Of a stretch of DNA of 64,000 nt, positions 32,753 to 45,032 are shown in pieces (positions within the stretch are counted from its first letter, which is position 1; each line of letters opens with the position of its first letter). The notes beneath the pieces are model-generated. The model worked only from the letters and a program-made list of their open reading frames with translations, had not been told where the DNA came from and did no database searches. Location: assembly GCA_027924645.1 (NCBI GenBank), contig BSBN01000850.1:434001-498000 (forward strand), read 5' to 3'. This stretch comes from Cunninghamia lanceolata. Lineage: Eukaryota > Streptophyta > Pinopsida > Cupressales > Cupressaceae. Position numbers and translations under genes: made by a program.

Positions 32753-34700
32753 TTGTTTAATAAGTTAATAATAGGAGATCTTAATATCTTGCTTGACACC
32801 CAATAGGAAGAATATTTGGAGCTTGATCCATCCAATGTCATATACTACTAAAAAAAGGGATACAAAAAGGGGGTCAAAAGTGGCCATTGTAGTACTCTGA
32901 ATCTAGTTTCTAAACTACGAAAGTTTAAAAAAAATAGTTAAGATTAAGAGGGTGAAATGCTACGCACATACAAAAGTGTTCCTATTTTTCTCACTAAAAT
33001 ATAACATAGTGTCTAGTGGGCTTCCCCCTATTTTTTTTTTGCATTTAATATTTTTAAAAATCAGTTGGCAGAAATATAGTTAAGAGTGAGTACTAGAAAT
33101 TGTGTATTTTTTTGTAATTTTTTATTGAATATTTTTTTTGTGAATTTTTAAAGTGGATGTATCATGAAAACTGCATAATTGAGCATGTGTGTCACATAAC
33201 TTGCACAAAAATAATTGAAAAAGTAAATTTTTTTAATGTATAAAGAATGAATATAGAACAATCCTATATTTTTAAAATTTTTTTTTGATAAGCAGATTAA
33301 AAGTTATAAAGAAAAATCAATACATATGTGATTGAAGAATATGAGGACATTGTTTAAAGAAAATAAAAATAAATATCTTAACTTATTCAAAATAAAAAAA
33401 AATTATATGGTTAGAAAGCTAAGAACTAGCTCATCATTTTGGTGGTGGTTTCATCAAATTTTGCTATCAAATGAATAAATCTGACGATGTTGAAGTTCAA
33501 AAATGTTATTGACTATGAAAAATACGTCTTTGGGAGGTATCATAGAGGTCCAATCCTTAGGCTCGGTTGCCCAAGCCAATTCCAAGCCTAACAAAGTGGG
33601 ATAAAAATTTGAAAAAACAAAACACAAACGCATTTTGTGGTCCACAAAACACGATCACGTTATGGCCATTTAAACATAACACAAGCGCATTTTGCCAAAA
33701 TTATTGATTTGGACACTTTTTTTTTATACCATTTCCATGCACTTACCCTTTGATCTCTCCATGCTCAAGGTAAGTGTCCTACTATGAAACTCTACCAATG
33801 AAAATAGGAATTTGGTGTTGATGATTGTCCTTAATTAAAACATCACTTTGCTTATTGGAATAAGGGGGGACCATTTGTAGGGAAACCATCCTACATAATG
33901 CATGTGGCTCCTATATCTATTGTGCTTGCCTCTATTAGCATATCTCTTGCGTACAGAAGTAAGGCCATAAGGAGGCACCTTTGTCATAGTATATGTGCCC
34001 GACCCTAATATTTGATGAGGTCTATAGATCTTGCAAGTGTCAAGAGTCTAAGGCCATCTTAGATTTTGATGTTGAATTTGGGAATGGGCATATTATATCA
34101 CATAAGAGTCTTCAACCCAAAACAAAAACCTATCATTGAAGATATTAGTAAAATGATAATATTTTTGGTTTCCCCTAATTGATATAAAAATTTCTATGTC
34201 AAAACATATATGGATGGTAATAAGTTGTCTTTAGTATATGGAGAAGTCCAACTTATAAATTTCAGATAAAATGAACTAGAATAAAGAATGCTTGATCCCC
34301 TTTAATGTATTTTATAATACTTTATATTCTAACCTATAGTTCACAAGGGGTCCATGTTTGAAAATGGATAATTTGATTGTGGGGGGTTTTATCTAATTAT
34401 TAGTTATGACTCTCATAAGAAATTTTACTGTCGTATATTAGTGTGTTAGAATAGTTTTACACATTAACATTAACATTTATGTTAGTTGATACAAAATAGA
34501 AGAATACTTTAAATTTAGAATTAGAGTTAATATCATACTAGCACAACTCCCACATTGTTGTCTTAGCACACATACTTGGTAATAAAATCTAGCTTGTTAA
34601 TTGCACATCTAAACATATATATTTGAATGAAAGATTGTACATTTGAATAGATATTTTTGAATGAAACAATTTTATTTATGATATAAAGTATTGTGGTGAA
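32753..34700. other. No gene recognised
   Basis: AT-rich and without a recognisable protein. A 63-codon minus-strand frame at 33454-33645 (contains WATEPKDWTSMIPPKDVFF) looks coding-like but is isolated and unidentified. Confidence 0.4.
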
Positions 34701-35401
34701 AATAGGTCTATCCTATGTTTAGAAGAATTGTGAGACAATGATGATTTATAAAGCATTACATGAAAACTACTAAGGAGGTTAGAGGTAGGAAAATGAAAGT
34801 GATGAATTTTCTAATATTCATTGTTTCTCCTTCTCTATATCGGCAAATTTATGCTTGGAGGCGCTTGTGTGCTTTGTGGGTCCCCTTGCCATGCGATTAT
34901 TACCAACACGAAAGAAGTCATTAAAGTAATGAGACACTCCAAAATATTTTCCAACTAAGAAGATGCTAGAGGATTGAAAGGGAAAGGTGATGGATTTTCT
35001 AATATTGATTATTTGTCCCCCTTACTATCAAATTCTAAGCAATCATTTAAAAAAACACACACATTGGAGTTGAAATCAAGTTGAGGCATTACATTATCTA
35101 AGAGCCTAATACTTATTACAAAGATTAAAGTATAGTTATAAAATTTGACCATGAAAGCTCTAAATACTTAGCAAACAAAATATTCGGAATTTGGTCCCAA
35201 ATTATTAGTAATTGTAATAATTGTGAGACAAGGCTAATTTATAAGGAAGTATATGCTCTAAAAATATTTTCAATGAGCAAAGAGGCTTGTTGGTGGAATG
35301 CATAGATATTCTTGTGTACTTTATGGGCTCCCTTGTGATTATTATAACATGAAGGAAAACTCACTTAACTAATACTAATCAAAATCAGTTGTCATAGAAC
35401 T

Positions 35402-35419
35402 CTTAACCTTTAGGTTAAG
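35402..35419 (+). repeat. Perfect 8-bp hairpin
   Basis: CTTAACCT at 35402-35409 and AGGTTAAG at 35412-35419, with a TT loop. Confidence 0.8.
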
Positions 35420-35481
35420 GGAGAGGGCCTTCACTCCCTCAACAAGGGAAGGATGAGAGAACACATTAACAAGAGCTACTG

Positions 35482-35679
35482 TTAGTTGAGAGCAGAAACA
35501 CCCACCTTCTTACTATGGATAGTTTCCCTTTCATTGACCTAGAGCATAAAATCCCTCAACCTACAAGTTGAGTCCCTTAGTCTCTTCTCCCTCCTCTCAC
35601 TTGGCATCATCGATTTATCAATCAAGAACATAAATTCCCTAATCTCCATACAAATGGCTAAAGGCTCTCCCCCCTCCAT
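35482..35679 (-). pseudogene. Short unidentified coding-like fragment
   Basis: On the minus strand an ATG at 35679 opens a 65-codon frame (MEGGEPLAICMEIREF..., then SERREKRLRDS) with one TAG at codon 47. Its charged, helix-like composition differs from the AT-rich surroundings, which suggests a real protein fragment. Family not recognised. Confidence 0.25.
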
Positions 35680-35890
35680 AATGAAACATACATAGATCAA
35701 AATCTCACAAGGATTAAAAATATAATTATAAATGACTATTGAAACTCCATTTACTTAGTAAAATAAAATTAATTAGGTTAAAACTAAGTTGATCCTACAT
35801 TGATAATAATTTTTAGGCAAGGTGATTTATAACAAATTACATGTTCGAAAACATATGTTAGTTGGAAAAGAGGATGGAGGGTGGAAAATC

Positions 35891-37540
35891 GCAAATCCAT
35901 ACGTGGGATAAAATCCCCCAAAGACTAGTAATCTAATTAAATACTTTGTTGTTAGAAAGTGTTCCATGTCTCATGGAAAGAGAAATGGTCAACAATAAAA
36001 TTGCAGTAGTTGCAAAATAATTTCTTTTATGCCCTTCTACTTTTCAAGTGCTAGAGTGCTAGTAGATAGATATTTAAGAAGGAAGATACAAATAAATATG
36101 ATTGTGCAAGGTGTTGGTGAGAAATTTGCTTGCATTAAGGGTTTGTAGAATTTTTTTTTGGGAGAAAAAATGTTTTCTCAAATTCCTTTTTACAAGACAA
36201 CATGACAATTTTGAAGGGAAAAAAAAAAATGGTTTGATACATTTATAGATGGAGTTGACCCTAGGGAGGAGACATGATCATAAGGTTTTTTTTTATATGC
36301 ACGCACAAATTCTCAATTTATTGTCATGTAAGTTGTGTAGAGCAAAAAAGGATGCACAAGAATGTGAACCATTACAAGGAACAAAAACAATATACAAATT
36401 TATTTTCTTGTTCATAATATTATTATCTACCTAAATTAATAAATAAAACCAGTTCAATTCTATTTTATCTTTCTATTCACTTGAGTTCTAAATAAGCATT
36501 GTTATACATAACTCTTTTTAGAACAACATGCATTATGTTGAATGTTTTAGATCTATTTATATGAGATTTTGAACACAACTAAATTATCTAAAGCCTTAAA
36601 AATAGTTAATGAGTTCTTTTTTCACCTAGAATAACTTCAAACATAGTCTAGCAAATTAGTCAAGAAATTTGTCATTAAATATTCTTGGCCAATGTATTAG
36701 GAGATTTATATTTCATTTGGATTTGATTGTATACTTTTTAAAAGAAAATTATTTTACCAGATATAGAAAATTTGACTTGAGACAAAAAAAAATAACTACA
36801 AAAGTTATTATGTAAACTTTATTTTGAAGGATCATTAGCCAAATTTTAACTAAATAGTTCACTATATAAGATAAATGTTTAAATTCCATTAGTTCAATGT
36901 TAATTAAGCATGAAGGCCACCTTGGTAAGTGTTGGCAATTATTTTTGCTCCTAAGATTACTCTTAGATACAGACCTAATACCAACAATGGGGAATCCTAC
37001 AAATGTGAGACTTGACCTGTAGGATAACCTCTGGGATTTTAGAAGCTGACTCTTCTTATGAATCTCATTATTTCTTCAATGAGGGGGGAGAAAAGAGGAG
37101 AGAAAATTTAATTAAATGAAGCTATCCTAAGGTGATACGTCAAATGATAAAACTCACATAGATACTAAAATGACACAATGTGTTCCTATTCAATCACAAT
37201 ACTAATTCATGACTTTAAAGAGCACAAAAATGCATGATTATAGACCATTTACTAACACCATTCATGAAACAAACAACAGAGGCATAGCATCAACACCAAA
37301 TATTTGAAAGAAGACTCAACAGACAAAAGAAATAGCATAGAATGTAACTTCTCTTCATTAGTGAATCGAGAATGGGTTATAAAAGGCAAGGTGCATAGTC
37401 ATAAAACATTCTATTAGCTCTAAAAAGCACCCACAAAGGTTGAAAATGTCTGTCACTTCCTCTCTGAGAGTCCCAAATTGGCTTAATGAATAAACTCTTC
37501 CCAACCCTTATTACATGCTTCAAACATGTATATATAGAAT
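35891..37540. other. No gene recognised
   Basis: AT-rich sequence without supportable reading frames or clear repeats. Confidence 0.4.
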
Positions 37541-37546
37541 TTCATC

Positions 37547-37846
37547 TTATTGTTGCATCCTGGGCAGGAATTTGGAGTGGTCAACAGATATGCAGGTCGC
37601 CAATAAATGTTGCATCACATCCACATGGGCTACCTTAGGAAACCCTGTAGATTTGGAGTGTTCACTCATGTCTTGGTACACAAATTCATTAAAGAGGGGT
37701 CTCCAATAGCCTTGGGGCATGAAGAGCTCACCCACCATGCCATCGGGCTCTATAATGATCATCAATGGTGACCTAGAGAGTCGCCATCGGGCTCTATAAT
37801 GAGTGACAAGAATGACTGACACCACAAACTTGAAAGACTTAGCCAA
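37547..37846 (-). pseudogene. Unidentified coding-like ORF, minus strand
   Basis: A 99-codon frame (MAKSFKFVVSVILVTHYRAR..., IIIEPDGMVGELFMPQGY, KVAHVDVMQHLLATC) has the amino-acid balance of a real protein rather than random AT-rich DNA. It lies downstream (minus sense) of the gypsy integrase at 38460. A 56-bp tandem duplication around GCCATCGGGCTCTATAATGA (37738-37800) interrupts its start. It could be an accessory frame of a retroelement; I do not recognise it. Confidence 0.3.
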
Positions 37847-38459
37847 AGTAACATCAGGGATCAGGGATCAGGCAAATTCTTGGGATCAGGAAAGTTCCTA
37901 AACTCATGCCTAAATGTCAAAGGGAAGCAGGAAAGCTTGACACCGCAATCTGAAAAGATGTAGGCAAATGACAAGGAACCAAAGTGGAGTTTCAAAATCG
38001 ATAAGGATGGCATGCAAGCATAGGAAACCTAGAAACTCTAAAAAGCTGACAAAGGCACAAAACCTAAGGAAAATGCCAGAAACCTCTTAGACTTAGACCT
38101 TTATGGATTTTTAATTAAATTTGACACATGGGAAACCCACTTAGGTTGTCTCAGATTAGTTATTTTCGATTATCTCAACATAGGCCATGATAAATAGGGG
38201 GCATAAACTTAGGATTTGTAAGTTTGGAAATTAGAAATTTTGGGTATTAACAGAGCGAAAGCTCTACATTTTATGGTGACTTTCGGGGAAGTGTGCTTGC
38301 GCACTTCAAACACCAGACACAAAATGCAGAAATCCAACACAGGGAAGAGACAGAACCAAACCAAACAATGTGCAAAAAGTGCTTATTGAAGGAGGCGGGA
38401 AAGCACACTCATATGCCAAAAAAGAAATAGAAAGAAACCTAATATAACTATAAACAATA

Positions 38460-39740
38460 GATGGCCTTGCCTAGTTGTGATGCTTCAAATAGATTCCATT
38501 AACTGGAATCTTGAGCGACTCACCAACTTCATCTTCTAGCTCAAAAACATTATGCTATTTGTAGGTGATAATCTTGTATGAGCCGCTCTATAGTGAATCG
38601 AATTTGGTATGTTGTCCCGTCCTTGATGCTCGCTCTTCCCATTTCAAGATTGAATCCTCCACCTTAAAACCTAGATTAGACGATCTCTGGTCAAATCATC
38701 ATTTGACCACCTACTAGTGATTAGCCATATAGTTTAGCGTTGATTTCTCTTTTCCTGAAGCTCCATCAACTCTGCAATTATGACCTCTATAGCACCATTT
38801 TCTTGGATCTCACACTACTTTACCAACTAAAGCACAGGTATTTCCATTGGTATTGGCATTACTGCATCCTTCTCGTATACCAAATTATAGGGAGAAGATC
38901 CTATGACTCACTTTGGGGTGATCCTATCAGCCCATAATGTTGACTTGAGATTTTTGTGCCACTCCCTTTGGTTTTATGATCTGATTCGTTTAATCAACCT
39001 AATCGGGTTCTTATTTGTTGGTCCGTCTAAGTCATTCCCTTGAGGATACTAGTTTGAGGAGGTCTTTAGGAAGATATCATTTTTCAGTGTGAACTCAAAA
39101 ATCTTAGACCCAAGAAATGCCTTCATGTTATTTGATATCACCGTGCGAGGGGAGCCAAACCTAGTAACAATACCTTCAAGAAAATCAATCACCACTCTCT
39201 CTATTGCCTCCTTTAGTGGTACTGCTTCAGTCCATCTCATGAAATAGTCTATGCTGTCAAGATCCATTTGTACCTCTCACTTGAAGTGGGATTTATCATA
39301 CTAATAAATTCTAGTCCCCATTGGGCAAATGGTTCATGTACTAGGACTGGCTTTAGAGGGAGAGCAACTTTTTTTCTTTTTCCTATGTAGAATTGACACT
39401 ATTGACATTGCTAGACCAATTTGTGACAATCGGATAACATCAATGGCTAGTAGTATCTCACATAGATTATCTTCATTGTTGTAGTATTTGTTGAGAAATT
39501 GCCACCAGATGTCCCATAATGGAATTAAGATAAGATTTTGTTAGTCTCCTCATTTTCCGCACATCTCAAATTTATCCCATTGAAATTTCTCTTGAAGAGA
39601 AAACCATTGATTATAGAAAAATTATCTTCTTGGAGCCTGTAATATCTTCTCTTGAAGGGAGGGAGTTGACTTGGATATCACCCAGTTTCCATGAAACATA
39701 TCTTATCTTAAATCTAGGACCATGACTCTTCTTGTTCATT
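38460..39740 (-). pseudogene. Ty3/gypsy integrase
   Basis: Minus-strand frames give, in order, a decayed zinc-binding region (near 39480-39560; the HHCC cysteines are lost), a core with DYFMRWTEAVPLKEAIERVV and FGSPRTVISNNM (39049-39267), and a C-terminal domain with REWHKNLKSTLWADRITPK and SPYNLVYEKDAVMP (to about 38480). In an active enzyme the core would have DN in place of NN, and a Glu in the NGLAES-like motif, which here reads NDLDGP. Both catalytic positions are therefore lost. Frameshifts separate the blocks. It would have inserted the cDNA into host DNA. Confidence 0.8.
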
Positions 39741-39859
39741 AAGCAAAATTGTTCCTGTCACTTGATCCTCTTCTTTTATGGAGCCTTGGTTTTGAGCTAA
39801 GTGTTTGCACAATACACTTCCTCTAACAAGCTTGGCTGGCCTCACTTCTATGTCATACT

Positions 39860-40298
39860 CCAGTATCTTAGTGATCCATTTTCTCTATGATTTCTCCTTC
39901 CATTATGTACTCATGGACACTTGGATGAGCCACATAGACACTAAATTTATTTCCTGACACCAAATGCCTAAATTTCTTAAGCCCTTTGACTAAAGCATAA
40001 GATTTTTTTTCAACAAAATTGTACTTTGTTTCATAATCCTTCATGGTTCAAAAGTTGAAAGCAATGGGGTACTCTCCTTTACTTGACTCATCTTTCTTTG
40101 TCAATACTATTGCTATGTTGTGGTCTCCCCCATATACATACATTATGAAATCCTTTGAGAAGTTAGGATTAACTAAGAATGGGGTGGTTGTTATTGCTTG
40201 CTTGATTTTTTCAAAAAGCCTGCCTTCCCTCAGGAGTCCATTTGAAATCTTTATCCCTTTTGAGCATTAGAGTGATAGGATGGGATAACCCTGCAAAG
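39860..40298 (-). pseudogene. Ty3-type RNase H domain after RT
   Basis: Across frames the minus strand reads KRDKDFKWTPEGRQAF near 40230, then KDFIMYVYGG, KGEYPIAF, YNFVEKKSYALVKGLKKF and NKFSVYVAHPSV. These follow the order of the RNase H domain normally fused behind gypsy RT. Frame changes and stops show decay. Its presence matters because a second RNase H-like domain lies upstream of the RT. Confidence 0.65.
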
Positions 40299-41344
40299 TT
40301 AGTTTATGAATCTACCCACAAAATAAATCTTCCCTAGGAAAGATTGGACAACCTTCTTATTCACAAGTAAAGGCAGCTCCATGATAGATTTGACTCTATC
40401 TAGATCTATGGAGATTCCTTCTTTCGAAATGATGTGTCCTAGGAGATTACCCTTTGGTACCCCAAAAATGCATTTTTTGGGTTTAGAGAGATCCCAAACT
40501 CTTGACATCTCTAGAAAACCTTTTCCAGATGATCAAAATGATCATCTTTTAATTTGGAGAAAACTGTAAGATCGTCCAAATACACTAGGATGATTTTGTT
40601 TATTAGCTCACTGAAGGCGATGTCCACAGCACGTTGGAAGGTTGCTCTAGCATTTGAAAGATCGAAAGGCATTTTTGCATAAGCCAATATGCCCCATTTA
40701 TTGGTAAATATGGTCTTATATTCTAGTCCTCCTCCTTGAGCCAAATCTAATTATAACTGGAGAAACCATCAAGCAGAGAGAACCTTTATGACCCCATGAA
40801 TGTTTGAAGTATATGCTCTATTGAAGGGAGTGGATAGTGTTATTTGAGGGTACCCTGTTAAGGTCCCCAAAGTTGACACAAAGCCTTATTTCACTATTCT
40901 TTTTCCTCATCAAAACCAGATTTGACACCCACATTGAATGTTTGATTGAGAAGATTATTTTTGAATCAATCAACTTACTAAGCTCCTGCTTCATAAGAGG
41001 CTCAATTTTTGGATTGATCAATCTTTGCCTCTACCAAACTGACTTTGACTCAGGTATTAGCTCAATGGTGTGTTGAACTACATTTCTTTCATAGCCTTTG
41101 AGGTCTTTGTAATTCCAAGCTATGACCCTGTCATAGTTGTTGCAAATAGAGATTGAAACCTTTTCCTTTTGGCTTGAGTAGTGACATTTCCAACTTTTAC
41201 TTTTCTTTCGGCATTAACCTCTATCTCTACATAATCTTTCTTATCAACGAAAAACCTTCTTTTGTTTATTTTTGCATCATCTAATCTGAATAGATTCTCA
41301 AGAGTTATCAAACCTTTAGGAAGCTTATTTGATTTCAACTGCAT
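40299..41344 (-). pseudogene. Ty3/gypsy reverse transcriptase
   Basis: Broken into clean stretches at 41344-41120 (LPKGLITLENLFRLDD, the linker before RT), 41021-40818 (LIDSKIIFSIKHSMWVSNLV, IRLCVNFGDLNR), 40744-40511 (AYAKMPFDLSNARATFQRA and the catalytic YLDD) and 40508-40299 (PKKCIFGVPKGNLLGHIIS, QSFLGKIYFVGRFI). The order matches fingers, palm and thumb of gypsy RT. YLDD is intact, but in motif A the usual DFRDLN is replaced by NFGDLN. Stops between blocks make it non-functional. The protein would copy element RNA to DNA in the virus-like particle. Confidence 0.88.
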
Positions 41345-41529
41345 GATTTGCTCTTCATAAGCTTCTTTTATCCTTGGTTGCAGTTGATCCGCAAATTCCC
41401 TAGACTATTATAGGAACAAGGCAATCTAAGTGTCACTTTTAAACACTTGCTAGTGATTCCAATTATTAGAGATAGCAAGCTTGATAATCAATTTGACCAC
41501 ATTCTCATTGTCAAGAAGGTCCTTCATCG

Positions 41530-42012
41530 AATCAAACTATGATCTAATTTGCGCCATTTGGTCTGCTTCAGTATTCTAGATTCTCGAAATCACTTCAATA
41601 TTTAGTGCCTCAAAGCCCTCCAACAAATCCCATACCTTGCAACGGTATGACCACATCTTGATGTTCTTAGCTACAACTATCCCTCTAACCTATCTGATGG
41701 CCAACTCCAAGTCAACAAACACTTGCAACTACTTGATTTTTAATTTCTCTGCTAGAAGGAGACCGTGTACCAAATCCTTGTACTCATCCTAATTGTTTGT
41801 ACAATTGAATTGGAACTAGAAAGCATTAAGAATCTCTTCTGCTGGGGAGAAAGGAGACACACACCTGCCCCCAAATCATTCGTCCATCTTGTGCTATCAA
41901 AATATAGCTTCCACAGTTGTGGGGACCCATTAGAGTTATGAGAAGAGTCTCTAGGTGAGCTATCTATCTCTAGTATCAATTGCTCTTCATCATAGATTAC
42001 ATATGTACCCAA
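41530..42012 (-). pseudogene. RNase H-like domain located upstream of RT
   Basis: The minus strand reads PQLWKLYFDSTRWTNDLGAG at about 41925-41865, which matches the first RNase H strand (W.LYFDG......GAG). After frameshifts come VDLELAIRQVRGIVVAKN-like text near 41700 and RIQNTEADQMAQIRS near 41580, matching the C-terminal I.R..N..AD.LA motif. A whole RNase H fold is therefore recognisable between protease and RT. The catalytic D of DG remains as DS; later acidic residues are blurred by frameshifts. In the plant Tat lineage an extra RNase H is known after the RT-RNase H, so the position here is unusual. Confidence 0.6.
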
Positions 42013-42093
42013 ACCCTTGGAGTCAAAGTTCCCATAAGTGTCGGTCTACATAGACTTGAACAGAAGTGTCTATTCTTGGTCAGTTCAACCATT

Positions 42094-42657
42094 TTATCCA
42101 GTCTCTTGATCCAGGAACTCCATGTCATACCTCTCTTCTCTTGAAAACATAGTGTGGGCTGGCTCAAAATTTACCATCACCTCATGAGTGATGTATTCCT
42201 TTTGGAGAAGTTTTGACATGATCTTCAATTTAGAGCCATATTTGGTTCTAAGAATGAGATGGGACCAGTCAAGAGAGAGATACCTACCAATTTTGGCAGT
42301 GCCGTCTCTAGAAAGGCATAGCTTGAACACTAGTGGGATATCAAGTATTACCACTTCTTGAGGCACTATGATGTTTGGGAAGGCATATAATGTAAGGGGC
42401 AAAACTTTGATGACTCCCACTATTTGGACTTTCTTTCCATCTAATTGCATGACCCACTTTTCCATAGGTTCATACTCTAGTTGAAGGGAATCCACTATCC
42501 TTTTAGGCATAACCGTGGTGTTGGTGCTAGAGTCTATCATAGAACTATGCAACAATTTCTTGCCTACTATTACTATTAAGTAAAAGGGTGTAGGCTTAGA
42601 TTTACTCACCTCTAATTTTGCATTTATAAGAGTAGTGGGATGTTGATCTTGTACCAT
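42094..42657 (-). pseudogene. Retroviral-type aspartic protease region (gypsy)
   Basis: A 187-codon clean frame contains MIDSSTNTTVMPKRIVDSLQ, matching the gypsy protease motif (L)IDSGAS.NVMP, with the catalytic Asp kept but the Gly replaced by Ser. LDGKKVQIVGVIKVLPLTL and CLSRDGTAKIGRYLSLDWS continue the known order, and a domain of the type that joins protease to RT follows. Upstream, frames near 42700-42900 contain LLNVVEQLKKVPANISLWD, the linker that usually precedes this protease. It would cleave the gag-pol polyprotein. Confidence 0.8.
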
Positions 42658-43558
42658 CTTCTAAGGCTGTGTCACCTTTTCTCCAGCACCAGGGTAGTTG
42701 CTTGGTTTGCTGAAAGTGGGTTCTTTTACTTCTCGAGAGCATTTTGAAGCAATGTCTCTACTCTGAAATGGACAAGACATCCCACAATGAGATGTTAGCT
42801 GGCACCTTCTTGAGTTGCTCAACTACATTCAATAGTCCAACTATTTGAGGCTTGGAAACATACCTTGAATATCTTGGCCTCTCGGCTTGAATATTTAGTA
42901 CTCAGTGATTTTGTGTCAGTGGGATTACATTCTCATGCCTCTAAACTACAGGGTTGGACGCCTGAACAATAGGATTCCTCAAGAGGATTATTTCAAAATG
43001 AACAATTGCTTCTAGATTGTCTACCATCCTCCTCTTGGAAAGGATGAAATTGTCAGACTGCGCCTATGGAGCCTTGGAAGTAGAAGGGTCATTGACAAAC
43101 ACAACTTCTTCCTCTTCTATCCAAGAGAACAATGCATGTTTGGGAGCAATCTCTTCCTCTTGTTGCAGGGACATCCCTTGCATCTAAGCCACTAGGATGA
43201 CATTTTGTACCCCTAGTGATTAGTATGAAGATTTCTCGACTTGGGTTTCCCCTTAAAAACCTTGTTGCCTCTGTTCTGCTATCCTCTACTATAAGTTCCC
43301 TTGTGAGAAAACTTTAGGTGGATGAGTATCATTATAGGGAAAACACCATGCATTTGAATCATTTGCAATGTTGTTTTTCCTTGAGACTAAGTCTTGCATT
43401 GGGTTAGGAGGAATTTGTTGTAATGGAGTAGGAACTCACACAAGTTGTTTTTTAGAAGGGCCTACCCCTTGGGAGTTTTGATATACTAGGCTGATACTGG
43501 GGTCTAGGATTTTGAAAATTTTTGTAATGAGGCTATGGATACAAAGCTTGTTTCCTCT

Positions 43559-44483
43559 TCAAATTGATGATTCTTTTGAGAAACTCCACAAGATACTCTT
43601 CATATCATCCATCTTTGATGCAACCAAGGGGGTCGGTGTTGTAGCTACTTGTATTTGAGGAAGGTGCACATACATAGAAGGACAAGCTTGATATTTATTA
43701 GATATGAGGGGCTCAACCTTAGGTAACTCTTCTTGTAGTGATAGCTCAGGGAACATTGGCGTGGGGGCCTAGGAGGTAGCTTTTCGACATCTATTAGATT
43801 ATTTTTAGCTCATACCACTAGATCATATGCTGCTAGGAGTGTTTGTCCTCCTAAGAACTGAATCATAACAACTATATCTGAATTGAAATCTTTGAGATAA
43901 AAAACAATAACCATACTGGGAGGTGGTTGTGTTGTCACTGGAATCCTTTGCCACATTTTCTAAAACTAGGTGTTGAAATTGGTGATTGCTTCCTATGGTG
44001 CCCTCTTAATGGTTATTAGTTGTTGCAATAGTGAGGACCTATCTCCTTTCTCACTAAATTTTTCAAAGAATAGATCTCCTAATTGGTCCCATGAGTCTAT
44101 TGAGTTTGATTGAAAAGACCAATACCAGTCAAGTGATTTGCCTTTAAATGATGCAGCAAGCAATCTTAAGGCAACATTCTATTCTGCTACCTAGTGAACT
44201 ATACAAATATCCGCTACATATTGAAGGAGCTTTGTAGGAGTTTTTGAATCTTCACCCATGTATTTGGGTAGAGCCTTGAGAGCATTAGTTGGGATAGGGT
44301 CCCATGTAGCTGGTGGTTCTAGTGGAATCAACAGACTACCACTATTCTAGTTCACAATGTTTCTAGGAGCTCCTTTTGCAACCATTTGAGCAAGCGGTGT
44401 ATTTGGGTGTCAACCAAGGTGGTGTCTAATGGCTATTTGCAAAAGGAAGCTAAATACTTCAACTTAATGATGACTTTAGGCAT
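43559..44483 (-). pseudogene. Ty3/gypsy gag region
   Basis: From ATG 44483 or 44388 downwards, minus-strand frames read TWDPIPTNALKALPKYMGED, VALRLLAASFKGKSLDWYWS, DSWDQLGDLFFEKFSEKGD and then F.KMWQRIP, matching the capsid-like domain of plant gypsy gag (retrotransposon gag family). Stops occur about every 30-60 codons. A clean 65-codon frame at 43559-43756 belongs to the later part. I did not find a zinc knuckle. Confidence 0.7.
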
Positions 44484-44861
44484 TTTTAATGAAAGTATTT
44501 ATGCAAAAATAAATCCATAAACTAGGAAAGAATTTAAAAATTAATCTATGGAAGCATTGAAAACTAAATTATGAAAGCATGTGAAACCTAACTATGAAAG
44601 CATTTACCATTCAGAAATAAATACAATAATAAAATAGAGTTAACTACAAAAATGAACAGGAAGCAACTATACAACTAACTACGGATATGAACAATTCTAT
44701 TGACTATGGAATGAATAGTTTTTCAAGGTGATTTAACAATATGATTTTTTAGCATGACCTAAGTCTATAGAACAAACAAGACACAGTATTAAACAAAACA
44801 ATGAAACAACAAAATCTGCGGGTAAAAAAATTGGTTACCAGTATAACAAAAATAGAGAATT

Positions 44862-44872
44862 TTATGATACCA
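44862..44872 (-). other. Candidate primer-binding site, minus strand
   Basis: The minus strand reads TGGTATCATAA, partly matching the initiator Met tRNA site TGGTATCAGAG. It lies about 380 bases before the gag start, which fits a 5' leader. Confidence 0.45.
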
Positions 44873-45032
44873 TCAATTGAACATATCACATAATTCACAT
44901 AACATAAAAAATACACACTTATCTATATCCACTCATTCCTAATCGAACGAGTGGCCAACTCTCTGGAAGCATAGGCATTCAGAACTTAACACTATATCAC
45001 ACATAATTCACAAATTGAAAAATAAAAGTACA

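Larger units (their letters stand above)
34720..35890. repeat. Diverged repeats, period about 490-590 bp
   Basis: Three segments begin with related text: GTGAGACAATGATGATTTAT near 34730, GTGAGACAAGGCTAATTTAT near 35221, and GGCAAGGTGATTTATAAC near 35815. Secondary matches follow in order (TTTGTGGGTCCCCTTGCCAT and TTTATGGGCTCCCTTGTGAT). This is probably an old tandem triplication, strongly diverged. Confidence 0.4.
38252..45032 (-). mobile_element. Decayed Ty3/gypsy retrotransposon, minus strand
   Basis: Read on the minus strand from about 44880 downwards: primer-binding site, gag, protease, an RNase H-like domain, reverse transcriptase, Ty3-type RNase H, and integrase with its C-terminal region. 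All parts carry stops or frameshifts. The left boundary is uncertain; TGTTAATACCC at 38252 (minus) is a candidate 3' LTR start, next to two strong hairpins. The 5' LTR is represented by 44878-45032 and is apparently cut by the LTR at 45033. Matching LTR copies could not be aligned by eye. Confidence 0.75.
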
